NCBI GenBank assembly: GCA_000985875.1
Contig: CCRI01000006.1
Span: 220,882-284,881, forward strand
Direction of reading: 5' to 3'
Origin: Neorhizobium galegae bv. officinalis
GTDB taxonomy: Bacteria > Pseudomonadota > Alphaproteobacteria > Rhizobiales > Rhizobiaceae
DNA length: 64,000 nt
Shown: piece after piece, positions 54,453 through 64,000 of the stretch
Layout: every line of letters begins with the position of its first letter
How positions within the stretch are numbered: position 1 is the stretch's first letter
Made by a program: the position numbers and the translations under genes
Notes under the pieces: model-generated
Databases searched by the model: none
Told to the model about the DNA's origin: nothing
What the model saw: only the letters and a program-made list of their open reading frames with translations

Positions 54453-55676
54453 ATGGACGGCGCGGTGGACGGTCTTCAGACGCAGATGAGCACCGCCCGG
54501 CGCAGTGTCGCTCTGCTTGCCGGCGCCCAGGCCGTCCTCGGTTCGGCGCCGCCTCTGGTGTTCGCGCTCGGCGGCCTCGTTGGCTACCAGTTGCTCGGCG
54601 ACGACAAGTCGCTGGCGACCGCTCCGCTGACCGGCTTCAATATCGGCATGGCGGCCGGTGCCGTCGCCGTTGCCATCGCCTCCCGGTTCCTCGGCCGCAA
54701 GGCGAGCTTCATGCTGGGCTCGGTCCTCGGAGCGGTGGGAGCCGCCACCGCGGCAATCGCGCTCTTCCATTCGAACTTCTGGCTTTTTGCGGTCGGCCTG
54801 TTGATGATCGGCCTCTGCAACGGTTTCACCCAGAAGATCCGTTTCGCCGCAGCCGATGCGTCGCCCTCGTTCTACAAGCCGAAGGCGATCTCCTGGATTC
54901 TCGCGGCCGGCATAGTTTCGGCGGTCCTCGGGCCGCAGCTTGCGATCTGGACCAAGGACCTGCTGTCGCCGGTGCTGTTTGCCGGCGCCTTCGTGGCTGT
55001 CATTCCGCTCTATCTGATTGCGCTGGTGATGCTGGCGCCGCTGAAACTGCCGCCGATGACCGGCGGGCCTGCGGCTTCGGCGCCGGCACGTTCACTGGGC
55101 GAGATCGTCGTCACCCAGCGGTTCCTGACCGGCATGATCTGCGGCATCTCCTCCTACGCGCTGATGACCTTCATGATGACCGGCGCGCCGCTCGCCATGG
55201 TCATCGGCTGCGGTTTCCCGTCGGAAATGGCCACGCTCGGCATCCAGTGGCACGTGCTCGCCATGTTCGCGCCGAGCTTTTTCACCGGCATGCTGATCTC
55301 CCGCTTCGGCGTCGAGAAGATCGTCGCGGCCGGCCTGCTGATCCTGATGGGCTGCGCCGTGATCGCCCATATGGGCATCGAACTCTGGAATTTCTGGGGC
55401 GCACTGGTGCTGCTCGGCATCGGCTGGAACTTCGCCTTCATCGGCTCGACCGCGATCGTCGCCTCCAGCTATCGCCCGCATGAGGCCGACAAGGTGCAGG
55501 GTTTTCACGACATCATCCTGTTCACCACGGTGGCGCTGTCCTCCTTCTCCTCGGGCAAGGTGTTCACTGCCTACGGTTGGTCCTTCATGAACCTGATCAT
55601 CTGGCCGGTGACGATCGTCTGCCTCGGTCTGGTGCTGGCGCTGATGTTCAAGCGCTCTTCCGTGAAATCCGCCTAG
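54453..55676 (+). CDS. Major facilitator superfamily transporter
   Basis: The 407-residue product has about eleven to twelve hydrophobic segments and short cytoplasmic loops, for instance FLGRKASFMLGSVLGAVGAA after segment 2 (a variant of the MFS G-R-R motif). The substrate is unknown. It starts 30 bases after nusB. A conserved GWNFAFIGSTAIVASSY segment near the end is characteristic of a group widespread in alphaproteobacteria. Confidence 0.83.
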   Translation: MDGAVDGLQTQMSTARRSVALLAGAQAVLGSAPPLVFALGGLVGYQLLGDDKSLATAPLTGFNIGMAAGAVAVAIASRFLGRKASFMLGSVLGAVGAATAAIALFHSNFWLFAVGLLMIGLCNGFTQKIRFAAADASPSFYKPKAISWILAAGIVSAVLGPQLAIWTKDLLSPVLFAGAFVAVIPLYLIALVMLAPLKLPPMTGGPAASAPARSLGEIVVTQRFLTGMICGISSYALMTFMMTGAPLAMVIGCGFPSEMATLGIQWHVLAMFAPSFFTGMLISRFGVEKIVAAGLLILMGCAVIAHMGIELWNFWGALVLLGIGWNFAFIGSTAIVASSYRPHEADKVQGFHDIILFTTVALSSFSSGKVFTAYGWSFMNLIIWPVTIVCLGLVLALMFKRSSVKSA

Positions 55677-55826
55677 AGTCTTGTCCCTTCGGGGCTTGAC
55701 GCCAATTCATCTCCACCGCAATCTCCCGTCCGCGTAGGCTATCCCGGATTCCTGGGGAGGGGAGCGGTCGGCTGCGCGGGAATGCGCACTATGGAGTATT
55801 GCGGCGGTCTTGCTCATCTCGTGGAT

Positions 55827-55848
55827 GTGCACCGCTGCAGGGGTGCAC
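55827..55848 (+). promoter_or_regulatory. Hairpin in the hppA leader
   Basis: GTGCACC pairs with GGTGCAC around an 8-base loop, about 47 bases before the hppA ATG and upstream of its ribosome site. It might be a leader-RNA structure. No family or mechanism is recognised. Confidence 0.35.
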
Positions 55849-55894
55849 GGCCGGAGGGTATGGACCACCCGGCGCTAAGGGAGAGGAAAAGCGA

Positions 55895-58036
55895 ATGACC
55901 GTAATTATGGGTGTGATCGTGTGCGGGTTGCTATCGATCATTTATGCCGCCTGGGCGACGCGTTCCGTGCTGGCTGCCGATCAGGGCAGTATCCGCATGC
56001 AGGAGATCGCCGGGTATATCCGTGAAGGCGCACAGGCCTATCTGGCGCGTCAATACATGACTATTGCGATTGTCGGCGTCGTCGTAACGATCCTGGCTTG
56101 GGTATTGCTGTCCGGCACCGCTGCGATCGGCTTCGTCATCGGTGCCGTACTCTCGGGCGCCGCCGGGTTCATCGGCATGCACGTCTCGGTCCGCGCCAAC
56201 GTACGCACCGCCCAGGCTTCTTCCCAAAGCCTTGCGGCCGGTCTCGACATCGCTTTCAAATCCGGCGCCATCACCGGCATGCTGGTGGCAGGCCTCGCTC
56301 TCCTCGGCGTCTCGATTTATTATTGGATTCTGACGGCCGGTCTCGGCCATCCGAGCGGCTCGCGTGAAGTCATCGACGCGCTCGTCTCGCTCGGCTTCGG
56401 CGCCTCGCTGATCTCGATCTTCGCCCGTCTCGGCGGCGGTATCTTCACCAAGGGCGCCGACGTCGGCGGCGATCTCGTCGGCAAGGTCGAAGCCGGCATT
56501 CCGGAAGACGATCCGCGCAACCCGGCGACGATCGCCGATAACGTCGGCGACAATGTCGGCGATTGCGCCGGCATGGCAGCCGACCTTTTCGAAACCTATG
56601 CGGTCTCCGTCGTCGCCACGATGGTGCTGGCGGCGATCTTCTTCGCCGGCGCGCCGATCCTTGCGACCGTCATGGTCTATCCGCTGGCGATCTGCGGCGC
56701 CTGCATCATCACCTCGATCATCGGCACCTTCTTCGTCAAGCTCGGCTCCAACGGCTCGATCATGGGCGCTCTCTACAAGGGGCTGATCGTCACCGGCCTG
56801 CTATCGATCGTCGGTCTCGCTATTGCCACCTCTCTGACCATCGGCTGGGGTACGATCGGCACCGTCGCCGGCAAGCCGATCACCGGCGCGAACCTCTTCA
56901 TCTGCGGGCTGCTCGGCCTCGTGGTGACGGCGCTGATCGTCGTCATCACAGAATACTACACCGGCACCAACAAGCGCCCGGTAAACTCGATCGCCCAGGC
57001 CTCGGTGACCGGCCACGGCACCAACGTCATCCAGGGCCTCGCGGTCTCGCTCGAATCGACCGCCCTTCCGGCGATCGTCATCGTCGGCGGCATCATCGCC
57101 ACCTACCAGTTCGCCGGCCTGTTCGGCACCGGCATCGCCGTCACCACCATGCTCGGCCTCGCCGGCATGATCGTGGCACTCGATGCCTTCGGTCCGGTGA
57201 CCGACAATGCCGGAGGTATCGCCGAAATGGCGCACTTGCCGCCGGAAGTGCGCAAGTCGACTGATGCGCTCGACGCGGTCGGCAACACCACCAAGGCTGT
57301 CACAAAGGGTTACGCGATCGGCTCCGCCGGCCTCGGCGCGCTGGTTCTCTTCGCCGCCTATTCCAACGACCTCAAATATTTCGTCGCCAACAGCGCCCAA
57401 TACCCGTATTTCAACGGCGTCGGCGAAATCGATTTCGACCTCTCCAACCCTTACGTCGTCGCCGGCCTGATCTTCGGCGGCCTCATCCCATACCTGTTCG
57501 GCGGCATCGCGATGACCGCCGTCGGCCGCGCTGCGGGCTCGATCGTCGAGGAAGTGCGCAGGCAGTTCCGCGAAAAGCCGGGCATCATGGAGGGGACCGA
57601 AAAGCCTGATTATGGCCGGGCCGTCGACATCCTGACCCGGGCTGCGATCCGCGAGATGATCGTTCCGTCGCTGCTGCCGGTTCTCGCCCCCATCGTCGTC
57701 TATTTCGGCGTCCTTCTGATCTCCGGCGGCGACAAGGCCTCGGCCTTCGCAGCCCTCGGCGCATCGCTGCTCGGCGTCATCGTCAACGGCCTGTTCGTGG
57801 CGATCTCCATGACCTCGGGCGGCGGCGCCTGGGACAATGCCAAGAAGAGCTTCGAGGATGGCTTCGTCGACAAGGACGGCACCCGCCACATGAAGGGTTC
57901 CGAGGCCCACAAGGCTTCGGTCACCGGCGATACCGTCGGCGATCCCTACAAGGACACGGCAGGCCCTGCCGTCAACCCGGCGATCAAGATCACCAACATC
58001 GTGGCGCTTCTGCTGCTGGCGGTTCTTGCCGGCTGA
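55895..58036 (+). CDS. hppA: Membrane-bound proton-translocating pyrophosphatase
   Basis: The 713-residue product has about sixteen transmembrane segments and uses pyrophosphate to pump protons. The catalytic loop [11 protein letters not shown], then [20 protein letters not shown], holds the metal-PPi site. The motif [18 protein letters not shown] has Lys where potassium-dependent enzymes have Ala, so it should be of the potassium-independent type. The ATG at 55895 has GAGAGGAAAA upstream. A strong bidirectional terminator follows. It saves pyrophosphate energy and may acidify intracellular vesicles (acidocalcisomes). Confidence 0.96.
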   Translation: MTVIMGVIVCGLLSIIYAAWATRSVLAADQGSIRMQEIAGYIREGAQAYLARQYMTIAIVGVVVTILAWVLLSGTAAIGFVIGAVLSGAAGFIGMHVSVRANVRTAQASSQSLAAGLDIAFKSGAITGMLVAGLALLGVSIYYWILTAGLGHPSGSREVIDALVSLGFGASLISIFARLGGGIFTKGADVGGDLVGKVEAGIPEDDPRNPATIADNVGDNVGDCAGMAADLFETYAVSVVATMVLAAIFFAGAPILATVMVYPLAICGACIITSIIGTFFVKLGSNGSIMGALYKGLIVTGLLSIVGLAIATSLTIGWGTIGTVAGKPITGANLFICGLLGLVVTALIVVITEYYTGTNKRPVNSIAQASVTGHGTNVIQGLAVSLESTALPAIVIVGGIIATYQFAGLFGTGIAVTTMLGLAGMIVALDAFGPVTDNAGGIAEMAHLPPEVRKSTDALDAVGNTTKAVTKGYAIGSAGLGALVLFAAYSNDLKYFVANSAQYPYFNGVGEIDFDLSNPYVVAGLIFGGLIPYLFGGIAMTAVGRAAGSIVEEVRRQFREKPGIMEGTEKPDYGRAVDILTRAAIREMIVPSLLPVLAPIVVYFGVLLISGGDKASAFAALGASLLGVIVNGLFVAISMTSGGGAWDNAKKSFEDGFVDKDGTRHMKGSEAHKASVTGDTVGDPYKDTAGPAVNPAIKITNIVALLLLAVLAG

Positions 58037-58060
58037 CATCTGGCTCCAACGTGAAATAAA

Positions 58061-58095
58061 AAAGCCCGCGGGGAGCGATCCTCGCGGGCTTTTTG
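58061..58095. terminator. Bidirectional terminator between hppA and bamE
   Basis: AAAGCCCGCG pairs with CGCGGGCTTT, extended by G-T and G-C pairs, with an A-run on one side and a T-run on the other. It can serve both convergent genes. Confidence 0.9.
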
Positions 58096-58110
58096 TTTCG
58101 TTCGAGGTTC

Positions 58111-58593
58111 TTACCTGCCGAAGTTCGACAGGATGCTGCGGGCTGCTGCCCCACCGGCACCGGAACCGCCGGAAAGCAGCTGCTGCAGGAAGGTGAGGTC
58201 GCGGCCGCCGGTCGGCGTCGTGCGCGAAATCGTGTCGAACACCTTGCCGTCCTGCATCGTATAGTTGGCGCGACGTGCGACGACGCCGTCCTTGTCGAAA
58301 TAGATGGCGAGCACCGTCTGGTCGACGATCTTCGGCTTCATGAAAGCCGCAGCGCGCGTGCGTTTCTGCGAGATGTAATAGAATACCTCGGTATCGAAGG
58401 TCGCCGTCGTCGAGGGCGTGCCCATCGTCAGCAGCACCTGCTCGCGGCTCGACCCGACCGGAATAAGCTCCAGCGACTTCTGGTCGACCACGTAGCCGTT
58501 ATACATGGTGTCGCCGATCTGCATGGACGTGCAACCCGAGACAGCGATGGATGCGACGACCATTGCCATCGCGGTTTTACTCAAGAATGTCAT
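58111..58593 (-). CDS. bamE: Outer membrane assembly lipoprotein BamE/OmlA family
   Basis: The 160-residue product has a lipoprotein signal with lipobox VSGC at about residues 18-21. The SmpA/OmlA domain includes ELIPVGSSREQVLLTMGTPS and FYYISQKRTRAAAF, then VLAIYFDKDGVV. It belongs to the beta-barrel assembly machinery. The ATG at 58593 was chosen because the signal peptide starts there. It is divergent from the CBP3 chaperone, a conserved rhizobial arrangement. Confidence 0.92.
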   Translation of the reverse strand: MTFLSKTAMAMVVASIAVSGCTSMQIGDTMYNGYVVDQKSLELIPVGSSREQVLLTMGTPSTTATFDTEVFYYISQKRTRAAAFMKPKIVDQTVLAIYFDKDGVVARRANYTMQDGKVFDTISRTTPTGGRDLTFLQQLLSGGSGAGGAAARSILSNFGR

Positions 58594-58850
58594 CTCGTAT
58601 CCGAAAACCCGCTTGTTCAACGGCATCCCCCAAACTCAACCTGCCCCTGCTGACCCTACCATTGTGGCTATTCAGGGACATAAGATCGATCCCGACCTGG
58701 ATGTTAAGGCCGCGAAGATCCCACCCCGTTCGCTGATCCGGCGGAACGGCATTGCAATTCGTGCATGCTTCGGTAAACCAGCTTTCGTTTCCATGCAACA
58801 TGGCCGGTGGCAGGCCAGGGCGTTCCTGGAGGCAAATAACGGGAATTCAG

Positions 58851-59402
58851 ATGATCTTCGGCCTTTTCAAGAAGAAAAACCAGAACCAGGCGATCGTTGA
58901 CCGCCAGTATTCGACTTTGACATCATTGGCGCGCGTTCCGTTCTTCTACAGCGATCTGGATGTGCCGGACACGGTCATGGGCCGTTTCGAGATGCTGTCG
59001 ATCGTGATGATCCTGTTCTTCAGGCGGACGGCGAAATCCGATTCGAGTGGTCAGGAACTGGCACAGGAGATCGTCGATGCGTTTTTTCAGGATATCGACC
59101 ATTCGATCCGCGAACTCGGCATCGGCGACCAGAGCGTGCCGAAACGCATGAAGAAGCTGGCGGGCATGTTCTATGGCCGCGTGGAGACCTATGCCGCCGC
59201 TCTCGAAGACAAGGACGGCGAGGCGCTTGCCGCGGCCCTTAGCCGGAATATCTATCCCAAGACGGAGGATGCGCCTGGGATGCGAGGGCTGGCGGACTGG
59301 ATGATTGTTGCGGAGACGGCGCTCGCCGGCATTTCCGAGGATGAGATTTCCCGCGGCCATGCGGTGCTGCCCCTGCCGGGCCCGCTGCCGCGAGAAGAGT
59401 GA
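58851..59402 (+). CDS. Ubiquinol-cytochrome c chaperone (CBP3) family protein
   Basis: The 183-residue product matches the CBP3/UQCC1 family: FFYSDLDVPDTVMGRFEML and then FFQDIDHSIRELGIGDQSVP, with the KRMKKLAGMFYGR segment. In mitochondria this helps cytochrome b maturation, and the bacterial role is inferred. It starts at the ATG at 58851. DUF177 follows 6 bases after its stop. Confidence 0.9.
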   Translation: MIFGLFKKKNQNQAIVDRQYSTLTSLARVPFFYSDLDVPDTVMGRFEMLSIVMILFFRRTAKSDSSGQELAQEIVDAFFQDIDHSIRELGIGDQSVPKRMKKLAGMFYGRVETYAAALEDKDGEALAAALSRNIYPKTEDAPGMRGLADWMIVAETALAGISEDEISRGHAVLPLPGPLPREE

Positions 59403-59408
59403 GGTTTG

Positions 59409-59975
59409 ATGAAGAACGATAGTGGCGCAGGCGAAAAGCCTCCCTTTTCCTATCCCGTCAAAGTCGGGAATATTTCCGCGAATGCGGTGACGGTGAAGCT
59501 CGAAGCCGACGCGCGCGAACTCGAGGGCCTGGCAAAGCTATGGCAGGTCGTTTCGGTCGGTTCGCTGAAAGCGGAGCTGCAGATCGCCCGGTGGAAGAAG
59601 GACGGCGTGCGCCTCAAGGGGCGCGTGGAGGCCGATATCGTCCAGTCCTCCGTCGTCACGCTCGAACCTGTCGCATCGAAGATAAACGAAGAGTTCGAGC
59701 AGATCTTCGTGCCTGAAGGATCGAAGCTCGCGCGTATCGTCACCAGCGATACGGCGGAGATGGTGATCGATCCCGATGGCCCCGATCTTCCCGAAATGTT
59801 CATCGGGGACACGATCGATGTCGGCGAAGTGGTGGCGGAGTTCGCGGCACTTGCGATCGATGCCTATCCGCGCGAACCGGGCGCGGAGTTCGCCGATCAT
59901 CTGGAAAGCGATCCAGAGGAAAAGTCCGGGCGCCCCAATCCCTTTGCCGTTCTTAAGGACTGGAAAAAGGATTGA
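59409..59975 (+). CDS. DUF177/YceD family protein
   Basis: The 188-residue product has the DUF177 pattern: PFSYPVKVGNISANAVTVKL near the start, LKGRVEADIVQSSVVTLEPV and the C-terminal NPFAVLKDWKK. In many bacteria yceD lies near rpmF and plsX and influences 23S rRNA levels; the role here is not proven. The ATG at 59409 has GAGG upstream overlapping the previous stop. Confidence 0.9.
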   Translation: MKNDSGAGEKPPFSYPVKVGNISANAVTVKLEADARELEGLAKLWQVVSVGSLKAELQIARWKKDGVRLKGRVEADIVQSSVVTLEPVASKINEEFEQIFVPEGSKLARIVTSDTAEMVIDPDGPDLPEMFIGDTIDVGEVVAEFAALAIDAYPREPGAEFADHLESDPEEKSGRPNPFAVLKDWKKD

Positions 59976-60126
59976 GGACGGGTTGTAAGCGACAGCAAAA
60001 ACTATATTTTGGCCACGAATTCGCCGGCACGGCCCCGCATGAGGAGCGAAGGGCCGTTGGAGACGTGAGAACTGGCGCATGGCCGACAAGGGTGGTGCGT
60101 TCGGCGAAGATAAGGATCAGGGACGC

Positions 60127-61173
60127 GTGATCAGAATTTCTATCGATGCCATGGGCGGCGATTTTGGTCCCGAGGTCGTCATTGCCGGTGCCGCCAAGGC
60201 ACTGGAACGCCACCCGGATGTGACCTTCCTCATCTATGGGCTGAAGGCCCAGTGCGATCCGGTTTTGGCGAAATATCCGAAGCTCCGGGATAAGTCCGTC
60301 TTCCACGAATGTGAACTTGCCGTCAGCATGGAGGAGAAGCCGAGTGCAGCCCTCCGACGCGGCCGGTATGTCTCCACCATGTGGCGTTCGATCGAGGCGG
60401 TGAAGCTCGGCGAGGCTGAGGTCGTGGTTTCGGCCGGCAATACCGGCGCCCTGATGGCGATGGCCAAGTTTTGTCTGCGCACCATGGCCAATATAGAGCG
60501 CCCGGCAATCGCCGGCATCTGGCCGACCTTGAAGGGCGAAAGCATCGTCCTCGATATCGGCGCGACGATCGGTGCCGACGCCCAGCAGCTTCTCGATTTT
60601 GCGATCATGGGCGGCGCCATGGCGCGCTCCCTGTTCGAAGTGGACCGGCCGACCGTCGGGCTTCTGAACGTCGGCGTCGAAGAGGTGAAGGGCCAGGAAG
60701 AGGTCAAGGAGGCCGGGCGGCTGATCCGCGAGGCCAACCTGCCGACGATCGCCTATCACGGTTTCGTCGAGGGCGACGACATCGGCAAGGGCACCGTCGA
60801 TGTGGTGGTGACCGAAGGCTTTACCGGCAATATCGCGCTGAAGGCGGCGGAGGGCACGGCCCGGCAGATCGCCACGCTTCTGCGCGAATCGATGTCGCGT
60901 ACGCTGCTGGCAAGGATCGGCTATCTTCTTGCCAAGCCCGCCTTCGACAGGCTGCGTGAGAAGATGGATCCGAACAAGGTCAATGGCGGCGTGTTCCTGG
61001 GCTTGAACGGCATCGTCATCAAGAGCCACGGCAGTGCCAATGCCGACGGTTTTGCGGCCGCGATCGATGTCGGTTATGACATGGCACGCAACGATCTCAA
61101 CGCGAAGATCCGGCAGGATCTCGCAATTTACCATGCCCGTCGCCAGCCGCCGGCTGGCCCCGAAGCGGCATGA
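60127..61173 (+). CDS. plsX: Phosphate acyltransferase PlsX
   Basis: The product has 348 residues from GTG at 60127. It makes acyl-phosphate for phospholipid synthesis. The start is set by the conserved opening [15 protein letters not shown] with AAGGA ten bases upstream; an ATG at 60079 would add 16 unconserved residues. Other motifs are [27 protein letters not shown] and [12 protein letters not shown]. It precedes fabH by 17 bases in the same operon. Confidence 0.95.
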   Translation: MIRISIDAMGGDFGPEVVIAGAAKALERHPDVTFLIYGLKAQCDPVLAKYPKLRDKSVFHECELAVSMEEKPSAALRRGRYVSTMWRSIEAVKLGEAEVVVSAGNTGALMAMAKFCLRTMANIERPAIAGIWPTLKGESIVLDIGATIGADAQQLLDFAIMGGAMARSLFEVDRPTVGLLNVGVEEVKGQEEVKEAGRLIREANLPTIAYHGFVEGDDIGKGTVDVVVTEGFTGNIALKAAEGTARQIATLLRESMSRTLLARIGYLLAKPAFDRLREKMDPNKVNGGVFLGLNGIVIKSHGSANADGFAAAIDVGYDMARNDLNAKIRQDLAIYHARRQPPAGPEAA

Positions 61174-61190
61174 CGACAGGATGTGAGTGA

Positions 61191-62162
61191 ATGATCCGTT
61201 CAGTGGTTCGCGGTTACGGGGCAGCGCTCCCGAAGCGGGTAGTGACCAATCGCGAGTTGGAAGACATCGTCGAAACCTCCGACGAATGGATCGTGCAGCG
61301 CACGGGCATTCGTCAGCGCTATCTGGCCGGCGAGGGCGAGACGACCGCGTCTCTCGGCGAGCAGGCCGCGCGTGCGGCGCTTGAAAACGCCGGGCTGACG
61401 CCGGATGACATCGATCTCGTGCTGGTCGCGACGTCGACGCCCGACAACACCTTTCCGGCGACCGCCGTCAACATCCAGAACCGGCTGGGCATGACCCATG
61501 GCTACGCCTTCGACTTGCAGGCGGTCTGCACCGGCTTTGTCTACGCGATGGCGACAGCCGACCTGCACATTCGCGGCGGCATGGCGAAGCGTGTCCTGGT
61601 GATCGGCGCCGAGACCTTTTCCCGCATCCTCGACTGGAAGGACCGCACCACCTGCGTGCTGTTCGGCGACGGCGCAGGCGCGCTGGTGCTCGAAGCGGCG
61701 GAAGGCGAGGGGACGATCGCCGATCGCGGCGTGCTGACCGCGCATCTGCGTTCCGACGGTTCCCACAAGGACAAGCTCTATGTCGATGGCGGCCCGTCCT
61801 CGACGGGCACGGTGGGGCACCTGCGCATGGAGGGCCGCGAGGTCTTCAAACATGCGGTCGGCATGATCACCGACGTGATCGACAGCGCGTTCGCGGCGAC
61901 CGGCACGACGGCGGACGATCTCGACTGGCTGGTGCCGCACCAGGCCAATCGCCGCATCATCGACGGGTCGGCGAAGAAACTCGGCATTCCTTTGGAAAAG
62001 GTCGTCGTGACGGTCGATCTGCATGGTAATACCTCGGCTGCATCGATTCCTTTGGCACTTTCGGTTGCGGCCTCCGACGGGCGCATCAAGAAGGGTGATC
62101 TGGTGATGCTCGAAGCCATGGGCGGCGGTTTTACGTGGGGCGCATTGCTGGTCCGCTGGTAG
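61191..62162 (+). CDS. fabH: Beta-ketoacyl-ACP synthase III
   Basis: The 323-residue product starts fatty acid synthesis by condensing acetyl-CoA with malonyl-ACP. The Cys-His-Asn triad is intact: Cys113 in [12 protein letters not shown], His in [10 protein letters not shown] and Asn in [14 protein letters not shown]. The ATG at 61191 follows plsX closely. Length is normal. Confidence 0.97.
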   Translation: MIRSVVRGYGAALPKRVVTNRELEDIVETSDEWIVQRTGIRQRYLAGEGETTASLGEQAARAALENAGLTPDDIDLVLVATSTPDNTFPATAVNIQNRLGMTHGYAFDLQAVCTGFVYAMATADLHIRGGMAKRVLVIGAETFSRILDWKDRTTCVLFGDGAGALVLEAAEGEGTIADRGVLTAHLRSDGSHKDKLYVDGGPSSTGTVGHLRMEGREVFKHAVGMITDVIDSAFAATGTTADDLDWLVPHQANRRIIDGSAKKLGIPLEKVVVTVDLHGNTSAASIPLALSVAASDGRIKKGDLVMLEAMGGGFTWGALLVRW

Positions 62163-62210
62163 GGCGGCAACGATCGGCCGAAACGTAAATAAGCGATTGA
62201 GCACAGGCGC

Positions 62211-62239
62211 TTGACCCTCGCGCTCAAGCAAAATACTCT
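62211..62239 (+). promoter_or_regulatory. Candidate promoter for ihfA
   Basis: TTGACC and TACTCT are separated by 17 bases, 45 bases before the ihfA ATG. The -35 matches the consensus well and the -10 only partly. Confidence 0.4.
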
Positions 62240-62283
62240 CTATCGGCTTTGATAAGATCAATTTCGAAAATTGGGCGGGGATC

Positions 62284-62622
62284 ATGGCCGGCAAGACAGT
62301 AACACGCGCGGATCTGGCGGAATCGGTTTTCCGCAAGGTCGGACTTTCGCGGACGGAATCGGCCGAGCTCGTCGAGACGGTCATCGATGAAATTTGCAAT
62401 GCGATCGTCAGGGGCGAGGTGGTCAAGCTTTCCTCCTTCGCGACCTTCCAGGTGCGTTCCAAGAACGAGCGCATCGGCCGCAATCCGAAGACCGGCGAGG
62501 AAGTGCCGATCTCTCCGCGTCGGGTCATGACGTTCAAGGCCTCCAACGTACTGAAGAGCCGTATCCTCAAGGCGCACACGGCGCGCAAGGCGAAACTGAA
62601 GCCCGCAAGCCCGGTTGCCTGA
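62284..62622 (+). CDS. ihfA: Integration host factor subunit alpha
   Basis: The 112-residue product is a DNA-bending protein. It has [20 protein letters not shown] at the start, the [20 protein letters not shown] arm and the [13 protein letters not shown] tail. IHF pairs with IhfB in recombination, replication and sigma54 promoters. It lies downstream of plsX-fabH and ahead of the MerR gene, a well-conserved rhizobial order. Confidence 0.96.
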   Translation: MAGKTVTRADLAESVFRKVGLSRTESAELVETVIDEICNAIVRGEVVKLSSFATFQVRSKNERIGRNPKTGEEVPISPRRVMTFKASNVLKSRILKAHTARKAKLKPASPVA

Positions 62623-62775
62623 AGCCGCTACCTTTTCCGCAATCCTGTGAACATGCTTGAATCTCCCGGCTTAAACCGTTGAGATATGTCCGATTCGGCG
62701 CATAATTCGCGCATGTATCGGAGGCTATGAGTCTGCCCTTGGGGCATGGGCAGCCTGCCGTTTGGAGTATGAACT

Positions 62776-63309
62776 TTGGAGAAGAGCCCGGACGCCTTTC
62801 GTACGATCAGCGAGGTCGCCGACGACCTCGATCTGCCGCAGCATGTGCTGCGCTTCTGGGAAACGCGTTTTCCGCAGATCCGGCCGATGAAGCGCGGCGG
62901 CGGGCGACGTTATTATCGGCCCGAAGACGTCGATCTCCTGAAGGGCATCCGCCACCTGCTTTACGATCACGGTTACACCATAAAGGGCGTACAGAAGCTT
63001 CTGAAGACGAACGGCAACAAGTTCGTCTCTGCGATTGCATCAGGCGACCTCGCCACGATGGAAGCGATCATGGCGGCAAACAGCGAAAAGCAGGCCGAGC
63101 CGAAGATCAGCACGGCCGAAGAGGATCAGATCGTCGGCCGCCCCAAGGTGAAGCCGAGCGGCCGCTTTTTCGGGTTCGGCGCTTCCCAGGAGGACGACAT
63201 GGAAGTGTCGATCGGTAAGTCCAGCATCGGCAAGGAAGATCGTGCCTTGCTGCAGGAAGCGCTCTTCGACCTCCTGGAATGCAAGCGCCTCTTGGATCAG
63301 GTTCGCTAA
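62776..63309 (+). CDS. MerR-family transcriptional regulator
   Basis: The 177-residue product has the MerR winged helix: [20 protein letters not shown] and then [20 protein letters not shown]. The rest is a helical region with no metal-binding cysteines near the end, so the inducer is not obvious. The start is TTG at 62776, set by GGAG eight bases upstream and by the position of the DNA-binding domain; there is no in-frame ATG ahead of the domain. It follows ihfA by 153 bases. Confidence 0.9.
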   Translation: MEKSPDAFRTISEVADDLDLPQHVLRFWETRFPQIRPMKRGGGRRYYRPEDVDLLKGIRHLLYDHGYTIKGVQKLLKTNGNKFVSAIASGDLATMEAIMAANSEKQAEPKISTAEEDQIVGRPKVKPSGRFFGFGASQEDDMEVSIGKSSIGKEDRALLQEALFDLLECKRLLDQVR

Positions 63310-63408
63310 CTCAACACACGGCAACGTTAAGCAAAATTTACCATTCACCTCTGGTTCAGGAGAAATGGAGGATCATTTCTTCCTAAGGAAAATCAGAGGA
63401 GGTGAATT

Positions 63409-63873
63409 ATGAAGAAGAAGCTCGCTGTAGCCGTTCTGTCCCTGATTACGGCTTTTAGCGGCGTCGCTCCCGCCCAGGCGTTTCCGTCGATTGGCGCCCC
63501 GCGCATCGAGAGATCCCAGGATATCCAGCAGGTGCAGTACTGGCGCGATCGTGACGGCTGGGAAGGGCGTCGCTATTATCGCGACCGCTACGATGGCGAC
63601 CGGCGTTACCGCCGCCACCGCCGTGGCCCGGATGCCGGTGCGATCATCGGGGGGCTTGCATTGGGCGCGATCATCGGCGGAGCGCTGGCCCAGCCGCGCT
63701 ACACACCGAGATATGCACCGAGATACGCACCGCGTTACTACGCGCCCCGGCGTTATGTCGGCGGCAATTCGCACGTGAACTGGTGCTACGCCCGCTACCG
63801 GTCCTACAGGGCCTACGACAACACGTTCCAGCCCTATTACGGCCCGCGCCAGCAGTGCTATTCGCCCTACTGA
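63409..63873 (+). CDS. BA14K family protein
   Basis: The 154-residue product has a signal peptide (about 1-24, ending PAQA). The central part is Arg/Tyr-rich, with a glycine-rich membrane-like stretch ([17 protein letters not shown] at 76-92) and four tandem PRY repeats. The C-terminal [20 protein letters not shown] is the hallmark of the BA14K family, named after an immunoreactive Brucella protein. The function is unknown; a lectin-like role was proposed for Brucella. The ATG at 63409 has AGAGGAGG upstream. Confidence 0.9.
   Translation: MKKKLAVAVLSLITAFSGVAPAQAFPSIGAPRIERSQDIQQVQYWRDRDGWEGRRYYRDRYDGDRRYRRHRRGPDAGAIIGGLALGAIIGGALAQPRYTPRYAPRYAPRYYAPRRYVGGNSHVNWCYARYRSYRAYDNTFQPYYGPRQQCYSPY
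63694..63741 (+). repeat. Four 12-bp tandem repeats in BA14K gene
   Basis: Four consecutive 12-base units starting CCGCGCTA, CCGAGATA, CCGAGATA and CCGCGTTA code for [12 protein letters not shown] and PRYY. The middle two differ by one base. Each unit keeps the frame. Confidence 0.85.
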
Positions 63874-63904
63874 TATCCGTCGTGGAACCGGATGAAAACC
63901 TCAA

Positions 63905-63933
63905 GCCCGCCCTGCCGACCCGGTGGGGCGGGC
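63905..63933 (+). terminator. Hairpin after BA14K gene
   Basis: An 8-bp perfect stem GCCCGCCC/GGGCGGGC closes a 13-base loop 31 bases after the stop. It is followed by AAATTG rather than a T-run, so termination is likely but not certain. The remaining 67 bases to the window end show no gene. Confidence 0.5.
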
Positions 63934-64000
63934 AAATTGCGTGGGGAAGTCCCGGTTCTCGGAAAAGGCTTTTGATCTGACTGAGATTTCAAGGGGATTT

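Overview
The window is 64 kb of a GC-rich alphaproteobacterial chromosome. Several blocks point to the Rhizobiaceae (Rhizobium/Neorhizobium/Agrobacterium type): uvrC-pgsA-moaD-moaE, purM-purN divergent from a PerM-like permease plus HdaA, ppk-ppx, the MarR regulator LdtR near an L,D-transpeptidase, glyA-nrdR-ribD-ribE-ribH-nusB, and bamE divergent from a CBP3-type chaperone followed by DUF177-plsX-fabH-ihfA-merR. An Omp25/RopB-like porin and a BA14K-type protein fit the same assignment. The genus is inferred; no rRNA or tRNA gene was seen to fix it.

Region by region. 0-5 kb: a truncated cyclic-nucleotide-binding regulator, a RhiA-like protein, a degenerate GGDEF protein, a glutathione S-transferase, ndk, a lipoprotein and a CGNR zinc-finger regulator. 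5-10 kb: an orphan LivH-type permease, then molybdopterin synthase genes, phospholipid synthesis and excision repair. 10-18 kb: a porin, a second GST, RNase T2, rlmJ, a molybdenum oxidoreductase with a Nudix hydrolase, a lone phnM, and a RES/Xre toxin-antitoxin pair. 18-26 kb: purine synthesis, the replication regulator HdaA and polyphosphate metabolism. 26-34 kb is the most accessory-looking part: a DJ-1 family protein, a phytase-like secreted protein, AraC/DUF2000, a FitAB toxin-antitoxin pair, RNase D and an MFS carrier. 34-45 kb: aspS, a serine hydrolase, parC, a DMT exporter, bpt, an RDD protein, hemB and a cupin. 45-50 kb: ldtR, two small orphan genes, ldtP and glyA. 50-58 kb: riboflavin synthesis, nusB, an MFS carrier and the proton pyrophosphatase. 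58-64 kb: envelope and lipid synthesis genes, ihfA, a MerR regulator and a BA14K protein.

Most genes are housekeeping. The main unexpected signals are non-coding or structural. A 173-bp palindromic element sits in frame inside ribD. Two copies of a roughly 120-140 bp three-hairpin intergenic element show compensatory changes in their inner stems. A 20-bp perfect palindrome is fused to a rhizobial-type promoter ahead of perM. Several gene-proximal operator-like inverted repeats were found (RhiA-like gene, CGNR/LivH, RES-Xre, porin, ldtP). An AraC gene shares overlapping start codons with a divergent DUF2000 gene. I found no CRISPR array, prophage, transposase or clearly new multi-gene defence system.
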